From: Bremia lactucae
Lineage: Eukaryota; Oomycota; Peronosporomycetes; Peronosporales; Peronosporaceae
Direction of reading: 5' to 3'
NCBI RefSeq assembly: GCF_004359215.1
Contig: NC_090613.1
Span: 6,413,036-6,477,035 of the forward strand
DNA: 64,000 nucleotides
The notes under the pieces were generated by a model that was given only the letters and a program-made list of their open reading frames with translations, had not been told where the DNA came from and did no database searches. Shown in pieces: positions 56,052 through 64,000 of the stretch. The stretch's first letter is position 1. Each line of letters opens with the position of its first letter. A program made the translations under genes and the position numbers.

Positions 56052-56329
56052 GGTAACCCTGCCTCTCTTAATAAACGGAAAAGCTTGTAGCGTGCACCGA
56101 CTACGGTCCGTTTTTCGAACCGTTCACAAAAAGGATTCAGTTTGTCAAGCCAGGCCTCAGTGACATCTTTCGCCCGCTTTCATGTGTACCGCCAAGGCCG
56201 GAAAAAGGCAACGCTATAGAAAACCGTTTAAAAATGTTATCTTTCCCACAGATCATGACTTGAAGTCAATACATGATACGTCTACATGATCAAGCACACG
56301 GTACCTTAGAGCCTCGATGTAAACCATAC

Positions 56330-57010
56330 CGATTATTTTTGTTTTTAAGGGTTAACAAATTAATTCGATGGATTCATCGAAACGAAGCTTGAGTACTTCG
56401 TGGATCTTCGAGCCAGTGCCTACGTGGCGGACGTTTAACTGAAACAGAAGCTATGCTATGGCTTCCCAAAGCTAAAGCTGAAAGGCCAATTAAATCCCTA
56501 TATCGGTCATCTTATGAGGCTCCTACTAGCCAGCATACTAGTGCTTCGGTTGCAAGTGTAGCCGCGGACCCAAGCCACACTATGGCCAAGGATCCGTTCG
56601 TTACTCCACCTATTGATGACAGCGTGTTTCGGTGCAATTTATCCCTGAATGCGGGGCTTGAGAACGACAACAACGCTAGGGCGATCTTGACGAAGGGTAC
56701 CTCGCCCTCGGGCGTGGAGTCATGACACTTCACCACATACTGGTATTGGCTAGTGCGACGACGTCCGTTCAACGTTTCGCCACGTGAATTTGACGATTCT
56801 TTCGCTGCATTGAGCAACGCATGAGAGGCCTAAACATCAGCGACAGCTCTTGTTGCTTTAAGGCACGATGGGTTACGTCTGAATGAGAATCTCGCGCACA
56901 CTTGGAGAGCCTTTGACGTTGTCCAAATTCGTCTTCTGATGTTGCATAGTAAACAGCCTCAATTATAGGGTCAGCTGGACATCCTTTGAAGGAAGCAGCA
57001 ATGAGCATCA
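56330..57010 (+). pseudogene. family B antisense ORF scrap (B4)
   Basis: Aligns by nucleotide sequence with B1 6000-6600, for example ATACTGGTATTRG..GCGACGACGTC at 56740 versus 6345, and the GCCTTTGACG..GTCCAAA stretch near 56910 versus 6510. It is therefore the 3' portion of a minus-strand family B element. The right end breaks near 57010. Confidence 0.55.
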
Positions 57011-57123
57011 TTTCATTACAAAAGGGTTCATTGATGTCATCTTTTTCAAATCCCGCCATTAATCCAGCGTTTTCATAGCGATAGAGAAATCGGTACAATG
57101 ATATTCGCCACGCAAAGCTTTTC

Positions 57124-57860
57124 TTAGCTTTTAAAATCTTTATCATCAGGGTCACTGCGTGTATTTACGTCGACCGTTTCACTTTTTGATATGCTTTTAT
57201 TGTCATCAGAAGTTGAATTATCTACAGCATTACGACGTGACGGGGTTATATCTAAAGACTGGGCAACTATCAATCGCTGAGAGCTTGGCGAGGATCCACA
57301 AATGCCAAATCTGATAGAAACCGATTGGACTCTTTCGAATTTTTGGCTTTGCTTGCGACTGCGATATTTCAACGCTTGTTCTTCATCTTGATAAAATACA
57401 AGTGACCATGATACGAGAAAACTTAATCGTCGAGCAGGAAGCATCTCACGATGAAACTTCATTCAACTCGCTGTTGTAGTTCCACCTAATTTATGACGGT
57501 ACCTAGCAATCGGTCGCTTGCGACACTAAACGGACCTGCGTTCATCCGAGAAACGGCCGAGACGATAAATTAATAACTCATCCCAGGACGAAGACTTCCA
57601 ATTCGAGTTTTAGAACGCTCGCTAGAGATCTCCACAATGTCACAAAAATCTTCAAGTAGCCTAAACGACGGGAACGGTTTCTTGAAATACAATGGTAGCG
57701 GATCTTGTGGTAGCTATTAGTTTTTTTCCTAAAGAAATTGTGACTGAATTTTGAGTCGTTTTCACTGCAATTGGCTTTGATAGCGCCATGGGGGTAGATT
57801 GTGGTGTAGTCCTCGTGCAATGAATGAATTCTTCGAATTTTTGAACAAGACCCGACACGA
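57124..57860 (-). pseudogene. unrecognised gene fragments
   Basis: Minus strand: 57858-57661 encodes MSGLVQKFEEFIHCTRTTPQ..., and 57462-57124 encodes a Ser/Arg-rich protein (KYRSRKQSQKFERVQS, NAVDNSTSDDNKSISKSETV). Frames between and after them are broken, although short in-frame stretches (LLEDFCDIVEISSERSKTRI near 57640) suggest one decaying multi-exon gene. No domain was recognised and there is no second copy in the window, so it may be a host gene remnant cut by retroelements on both sides. Confidence 0.35.
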
Positions 57861-57884
57861 TAATTTTAAAAATTTTGTACCCGG

Positions 57885-58330
57885 GTGCTAGTTAAAGCTG
57901 CCACGCACTTCTAGCACACACCTCTTTGAGCACAGTGAGGAAGCGGTTAACAATCTCCTCTCACGTACAGTGAGGTAGTTGGTGGGCGCCTAAGCGACCT
58001 CACTAAACGAAATACCTTAGTTTCAGTGACGTCACGAAAGCGGTAATCCGGCTCCACGTGCGCACTTGTCAACTAGGAAGTAGTTTCCAGACTAATTTAT
58101 ATTTAATCGTATTTTAGCCAAATATAAATGCCATCTCTGTAGATATGCTCGGATATGTATTGCGAGCGTATTATTCTTAATACCTCGTATCTTGGATGAC
58201 GCTAGCCGACATCCCCGTTAGTGTGAATGCCGTTAGGTATATCCCATACACAAAGGTGGGTCACAATGTGAGCCACACCCAAGTGGTGGGTCTAACTACT
58301 TTTACTTAAGTAATTGACCATCTCCCTTTT
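57885..58330 (-). repeat. family C LTR fragment
   Basis: Aligns with 30000-30450 (AAGCGG...CACGTGCGCACTT, GTGTGAATGCC). The terminal CGTTACA is missing; the leader follows directly. Confidence 0.65.
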
Positions 58331-58454
58331 TAAGAACGAATTTACATTTTGCTTATTCGTCAAAGAGGAACGAGGGACAGCGAGCTGCTTTACCCGCCGG
58401 TCTGATCCTCTCAGTCACTAAAGCGACCTGTGTGCACTCACACGGCGCCAACTA

Positions 58455-59840
58455 TGCCACCTAAGAGGGGCAAAGATGTTAGGTCGTCTGCAAAGACGCC
58501 CTCACAACCACGCACTAAGCGTACGCGCCGCGTTAATACGCCGCCGGTCGCTCAGTGCCACAGTTACAACGACGACAGCTGGCGATGCTTCTGTCGCGCT
58601 GCTAACTGGGCTGAATGATCCATCCCACTTGCACAGTGAGGATGTAGACCCATCGCTCGTTGTCGATATCAATGAGTCGACACCGTCACCTCATAGTAAA
58701 TATGAGAATAGCGTGATTGCGCTTTAGCGCCCATCCAAACTTCTCTTATTTCGATTTGTTGAGAGACAAAAAAGGTTTTGAAATGCTGTCTCGTCGTGTG
58801 CGCTAGCTAGCGCAGCAACCATCAATGAGAGAACTGCCCATTGAGGTGCAGGTACTTCTTCGTTGGGTAAACCAAAACGTCTGTCGTTCAGACCATCAAT
58901 CATAATGGGTCTGATGCAGAAGAGCCTAAGCGTAAAGATCCGCCGACGGAACGTGAACGTGTCCAGTCAACGTCACAAGTAAGTCGTATTGACATGGCTA
59001 AGTGACGGGTGGCATACCACTTGTACCCCCTCCATCTCAATGGCCTCGTATCAACTGGAAGAGAGTGTCGCTCCTAGAGCGCGCTATTGAAAAAAAAACT
59101 TATTTCAATATGGCGTCTATAATTCATGGAAGGATCAGGAAAAATCGCTTGGGCGATTTTCCCTGACCCCGGTCGTGTTGCGTTCAAATGAAACGCTCGA
59201 CCAATATGAGGCGGAATTCACGCGCCGCTTTCAACTGCATTACGATGCGATGAAACAGCGGTCGCAGCGAATTAATTTCGCCCGCTTGCGTGTGAGACAA
59301 ATCATGGGCGGTACTGTACCCCATGATTCTTCTCACCACGCTGGTCTTGCTAGTCCATTTAAGACTAGTGGAGCGATGCTTCTTTTCGTAGGCAGTCACC
59401 AAGCCGGGCACGTCGATACGCAGGGCGTCGACCGTTTTTTAAGAGTCGAACCTCTTCGGGTATCCTCACCACTCGACGAGGATCTGATACTTCTGCCTCA
59501 CGGAGCGGTAGGCAAGCAACCTTCCAACAAGGAAGGTTTGATTCCCACAGGCATTCATCAGTGCAGGCGGCGCCCGATAGGAGTAGCAAATTCGCCTACC
59601 TATTCGCGGCTGCCTTACTCGCGTCCATTCAGTCGCAGGCGTTAAGTGCTGCAGAACGACGCATTGGGGATCTCGGGGTTAAAGTCCTGCGACTGATCTT
59701 GAATTTCATGATGACCGCGCGAAGGATCGTCAGGGTACGAACGCCTGAAACTTCGGCTTGACATCTTAACGAAGTTGATGCTGAGGAACCCGCATTACGC
59801 GCGTGGTATCCCTCGCTCTCCGAGCCCTCGTCCATGTGGA
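58455..59840 (+). pseudogene. family C antisense ORF (aORF), copy C2
   Basis: It starts at ATG 58455 (MPPKRGKDVR) and breaks after about 30 codons; other frames carry on (VDPSLVVDINESTPSPHS). The middle part is open at 59175-59645 (ETLDQYEAEFTRRFQLHYDA, KQRSQRINFARLRVRQIM). The end (about 59640-59840) contains SAAERRIGDLGVKVLRLI. It faces the minus-strand integrase C2. The layout matches C1. Confidence 0.6.
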
Positions 59841-59901
59841 AAGAGAAGGTCGGAGGAAAGTCTTTCGCTTTTCTCATCTCTTCCATCTGTTTGACACTCG
59901 A

Positions 59902-61340
59902 CTAATTGTCGGCTTCACCATCAGTCTCCTTAGACTGATGGGGATATGTGGCATCATTTGGGTCTACATACCGTTTGGGACGACCTACGTAAAAGATGGG
60001 GTGCATCTTTATATACGGGGGAAGGGTGAGCCTATAGTTTAGGTCTCCAACCTCTTCTACTACCGTAAAGGGCCCAATGAAACGCGGCACCAACTTCGTA
60101 GTACCTCCAGGTAGTACAGAAACTGCATATTTAGGTAGGGTAGCAGTACTTAATAGTATTTTTCTACACAACTCTCAAGCGTTCGTCATTTGCGATCATT
60201 TCGGTCGCATATTCTTTTGTTTGTCCTGTGCGCTTGCCATCGCATCACGGACTTTTCGTGTGATGGCTGATCGCTCATCCATAAAGCGCTGAGCCTCGCG
60301 TACGCTTTTCGAATCAAACTCGCCTATGACACCGCCGAGAGGTCGTACATAGGACGTTGTTTTATTAACCACTGCTAAAGGGGGGGTCACCAGGGCAAGT
60401 TTCTGTCGGTGAGATGATACCCTCGCGGGGCATCGTCAAATTGCCGAGACTATGTCTCTTTTTCTCGTCGAGCATAGTGAGGGGCCCTCTCCCACTAAGA
60501 CTTGGGCTGCGCACAAACGAGGTTGGCGTCCGAGGATGGCGCAGTCCGTTAATATAAAACGGTGTCTCACCCGTAATGGCGTAGACACTGTTCTTAATAG
60601 CGAACTCCACAAATTGCAATTGCTTGCTCCACTCTTTGGGAGTTGCTATCGTGCGTAAGACATCCGCCACGACCGAATCGGCACGTTCTGTTTCGCCATC
60701 GGTCTGGGGATAATCTGCAATCGACATGTGGAGCTTTCTACCAAGCAGCACAAACACATGTCGCCAGAAACCAGACGTAAAATGTGGATCCCGGTCCGAT
60801 CCTATGGACTCGGACATTCCGTGTAGTCGGTAAACATGATCCAGGAACAAGAGAGCTGCCTCCTTGCCTGTGATCGATGTCTTACATGGTGCTAAATGCA
60901 CCATTTTGCTCAGTCTGTCTACAAAGACGACTAGCCCTGTCCGACCCTTATGATAGGGCGGCATGCCAAACATGAAGTCTAGACTTACAGACTTCCAACA
61001 GCTGGTTGTAATCGGTAGCAGCTTCAGTGGCGCACTGCTGGACGGTGCAGGCCTAATGAGCTGGCACTGTTCGCAAGAGTGAATACAGTTGGCCACCCAT
61101 CTATATAGATGTGGCCACCCAAATTCCTCTGACACTCGTAAGAATGTCTTTTCACGGCCCAGATGCCCCACTAGATGGCGCATGATGGAGCCCGTGAAGG
61201 ATCATCAGCTTGAGTTCTGTGTCATGAGGCACATCGATTCTCAAGGGATCACAAGGTGACAGCTTGCCATAACAACTATTAAGTACTGCTTGCCTACCTA
61301 TAAGTTTCGTTAGGCTTTTTGACGTGCTAAGTGAGGTTGA
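59902..61340 (-). pseudogene. family C integrase, copy C2
   Basis: Core open at 61183-60365 with SVSLDFMFG, GSDRDPHF and QTDGETERADSV, so the DDE residues are intact. The C-terminal module is open at 60171-59902 (LVPRFIGPFTVVEEVGDLNY, YIKMHPIFYVGRPKRYV). The frames are separated by breaks near 60200-60365. The core is nearly identical to C1, the C-terminal part clearly less so. Confidence 0.75.
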
Positions 61341-62893
61341 AGACCTAAGTTATAGGCCTACCCTTCGCCCGTATATGAAGACGCACCTGTATTTTACATG
61401 GGTCGTCTGAAACGGTATGTAGACCCAAATGTTGTTACATATTCCCATCCGTCTAAGCAGACCCATGGTGACGCCAATTGTGAGTCGAGCGTCGTTCGGG
61501 TGAGGGAGACGGAGAAGGCGAAAAACTATCGGACCAACGCCTCCCACCACAAACTGGACTTGGAGAGCGAGGGACATCACGCGAGTAACGCGGATACCTC
61601 AGCATTATCCTCTCAAAGAGGTCTAAGCGACTCTTCAGGCGTCCATAACCCTGACGAGCCTTCGCTCGGACATCATAAAGATCCGAGGTCAGTCGCGAGA
61701 CTTGACCCTCGAGATCCGCAATACGTCCTTCAGCAGAGCTAAACGCCTGTGACTGAACGGACGAAGGTAAGGCAGCCGCGAGTAGGTGGGCAAGATCGCC
61801 ACTCCTATCGGTCGCCGCCTGCACTAATGAATGCGAGTGGGAATCAACGCTTCCTTGTTGGAAGATTGCTTGCCCACCGCTCCGTGAGGCAAGGGTATCA
61901 GATCCTCGTCCAATACTAAAGGTTACCCGAAGAGTTTTGACTCTTGGGAACTGATCGATACCCTACGTATTGATGTGCCCGGCGTGGTGGCTGCCTATGA
62001 AAAGGAGCCCCAGCTGAGGCCTCTTCGCTAGTCTCAAATGGACTACCAGAAGTAGCGTTGTGAGAAGAAACGGGGGGGGGGGTACAGTACTGTCGATGAT
62101 TTCTTTTATGCGCAAGCGGGCGAAATTAATTCGCTGCGACCGCTGTCTCATCGCATCGGAATGCGGATGAATGCGGCGCATGAATTCCGCCTCTAATTAA
62201 TCATTTGTTTTATTTGAATGCAAAACGGCCAGAATCGGGAAAACACGCATAAGCGATTTTCTCTAAGCCTTCCATAATTTAAAGACACCATATTAGTTAT
62301 GTGCGTCTAAAATAGCGCACTTTGGAAGCGACGCTCTTGGCCCGTTTAAGCGAGGCCGTTTAGATGGAGGGGGCGTCGGTGATATGTTACACGTCATCAC
62401 ATAGCCACGTACAAAACGACTGGCTTGTGACATTGACTGAGCACGTTCACGTGTCGTCGGTGAAGCTTTAAGCTCAAAATCCTATATATCAGAACTAAAA
62501 TGGATAATGGTCTGAGCGATAGACATTGTGGTTTTACCCAAGACTAGCGGCTGCGCCACTGCGGGCAGCGCTCTCATTAATGGTTGCTGCGCTATCCAGC
62601 GTGTAACGGCGCACTACGACTTGTACTGCTTCAGTACAAGTCCACTTCGCACTGCTTCAGTTGCGAGTGGTGCCTTACGTTATTTCACGTACACTAGTAC
62701 GTGCAGAGGAAGACTTCTCTTTAAGGTAAAGAGGAATAAATGAAAACTGTATTAATATTATTCAGTATCTCTTCTATCTATCTTGTACATGCTAACTTAA
62801 TTATAATCTATTACTAAACATGCAATTGAATTCTTATCTTATCTGTATCTCTCTTTTGTTTATCTCTACAGCTGATTAGTCTGCGGAATAAAT
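60525..62893. repeat. near-identical 2.4-kb block, partner at 32670-35040
   Basis: Same content and order as the partner. It covers part of the integrase, a second integrase tail (61398-61742, plus), the antisense ORF fragments (62181-61453, minus) and a truncated family A LTR. Confidence 0.8.
61350..62640 (-). pseudogene. family C aORF fragment (-) opposite integrase tail (+), second block
   Basis: Plus strand 61398-61742 encodes the integrase tail (GRLKRYVDPNVVTYSHPSKQ). Minus strand 61824-61453 encodes SAEGRIADLEGQVSRLTSDL and LFERIMLRYPRYSRDVPRSP, and 62181-61963 an earlier part. A further part with LDSAATINESAA is readable to about 62640, where it joins an LTR. Confidence 0.6.
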
Positions 62894-63041
62894 TGATACA
62901 ATGGTCAATACCTACTTATGGATAAGGATTCTGAACATTACTATATAAAGTTATTTCCTTCAAATCCTATCTACCTTTGAGATAATATATTAATTAACAA
63001 CCTTTAAGTGTTAATTCCATGTAACGATACACCCCGTTTCA
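62640..63041 (-). repeat. family A LTR (3' LTR of A4, truncated)
   Basis: Same as 34740-35191 on its left part and related to 29436-29876. Its right end reads CCCGTTTCA where other copies have CGTTACA. The antisense ORF of A4 starts about 137 bp beyond. Confidence 0.65.
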
Positions 63042-63177
63042 TCACCCCTCCCTTAAACGACAATCACTCTGACTGTCATTGGATGGAAAGGTCAATATGT
63101 GACCACTTGATTTCTAAAACGATGTTGATTCGTCAGATCCATCAATTTAAATTCCATCGCATAAAGAATCAACTCAT

Positions 63178-64000
63178 GCGGGGTGACGATAGTGCCGCGC
63201 CTTCGGCTGCGATTCGTGCAGCCGCGGGTGACGCACTGTTATCTCTTGCGGCAGACGGAACGTCTGCCGTAGTATCTTCCACTCGCACAACACTAGATGT
63301 TGCGAGTACACGTGGTGATTCACCACGTGAATGCTACCCCTCTTTGGAGGTCGACTACGAATGCGAGTCGGACGAAATGGCCGACTCGGGGAGAATGGAA
63401 CAGTCGCATGATAGACGTCAGGTGGCTGACTATGAACCTTCGAATGAGAGGGCTCATTCTGATAGACGAGTAAACAGTCTATTTGGATCCGACGATGAGG
63501 ATGATCCCTCATCGCTCGTACGATCTTTAATACGGTCGCCTGCACGTGTCTCTCTCTGTGTAAGGTGATGACGATGGCGTAAGCCATCGTAATAAAAGTT
63601 TTTGTGGTACCCCTGCTTCAGCGGATACCACTCAGGGGAGTAAAGACAATAAAATGTCTCATCTCGCCCCTGAAAAGAAATCGTGGCTTTTGCCAGAACG
63701 GCTTATCAATAGCTTGTCTGGAGAAACTACTCCTTATACTTCTCGTCTATTAACTCAGGCTGTCCAACACTGCCAATAAACATTAAATATTCCTTTTTTA
63801 TTGCGACAAAGCTACATGGCCTTGATCCCAGCGCGAAGAACTTTCGCGCTTAAAAAAATTTCTATCTCGATGCTTTTCTTAAGCATCGATGATTTAGTGG
63901 CAATAATAAGCGAGATAAAATCTCGCTTATGCAAGCTTGGAGTGTGTTCATTCGCAATGTCAAAGACATTGGACGCGAAGCTTGGCTTCAAAAACTTAAC
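63178..64000 (+). pseudogene. family A antisense ORF (aORF), copy A4, running off the window
   Basis: ATG 63178 opens a frame to 63568: MRGDDSAAPSAAIRAAAGDA, then PSLEVDYECESDEMADSGRM and DRRVNSLFGSDDEDDPSSLV. After the stop, other frames carry on (PEKKSWLLPERLINSLSGET near 63675) to the end (DIGREAWLQKL-like). It matches the A2 antisense ORF (29356-28510). The pol of this element should lie to the right on the minus strand. Confidence 0.6.

Noticed and set aside
1..64000. RXLR or Crinkler effector genes, tRNAs, rRNAs, CRISPR arrays
   Set aside because: No secreted ORF with RXLR/EER or LFLAK motifs, no tRNA cloverleaf and no spaced direct repeats were recognised on reading; a dedicated scan was not possible.

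Overview
The window looks like nuclear DNA of an oomycete, most probably a Phytophthora or downy-mildew type genome. Host genes have very short GT-AG introns (53-68 bp in the genes resolved here). One gene encodes a START-like plus FYVE-type zinc finger protein, a family typical of oomycetes. The rest is crowded with decayed Ty3/Gypsy (chromovirus-type) LTR elements. No tRNA, rRNA or CRISPR array was recognised. The species is inference.

Layout. 1-1.9 kb: 3' end of Gypsy family E. 2.9-11.9 kb: family A element A1, split by family B element B1 (4871-11185, minus strand). 11.9-12.5 kb: family C LTR piece. 13.5-14.6 kb: host START/FYVE-like gene. 14.8-29.9 kb: A2 with B2 nested in it, later scrambled. 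29.9-35.2 kb: chimeric family C block. 36.2-37.3 kb: DNA transposon with long inverted repeats. 37.9-49.0 kb: host gene island with an RME-8/DNAJC13-like N-terminal protein ending in a cytochrome b5 domain (+), a FANCE-like gene (-), Rab GDI (+) and a C-terminal-motor kinesin (+). 49.0-57.0 kb: family C LTR piece, A3 and a family B scrap. 57.1-57.9 kb: unidentified gene fragments. 57.9-63.0 kb: second family C block. 63.0-64.0 kb: 3' end of a further family A element (A4) running off the window.

The most interesting signal is in the retroelements. All four Gypsy families carry an additional antisense ORF (called aORF below) lying between integrase and the 3' LTR. It starts beside the 3' LTR, reads back towards pol, and overlaps the integrase C-terminus tail to tail. 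Its heptad-rich, coiled-coil-like segment is always opposite the linker that follows the integrase C-terminal module. Families A and B have a normal gag at the other end, so this is an extra gene. Antisense ORFs downstream of pol are known in some plant Tat/Ogre-lineage elements; I know of no description in oomycetes.

The pol genes of families A and B are broken by stops, frameshifts and catalytic-residue changes, so no autonomous copy is present. Integrase of family C is the best preserved. The host genes appear intact and act in endosomal or vesicle traffic (START/FYVE, RME-8-like, GDI), microtubule transport (kinesin) and, tentatively, DNA crosslink repair (FANCE-like). I see no operon-like or pathway coupling among them. 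All homology calls are by eye; no database search was run.
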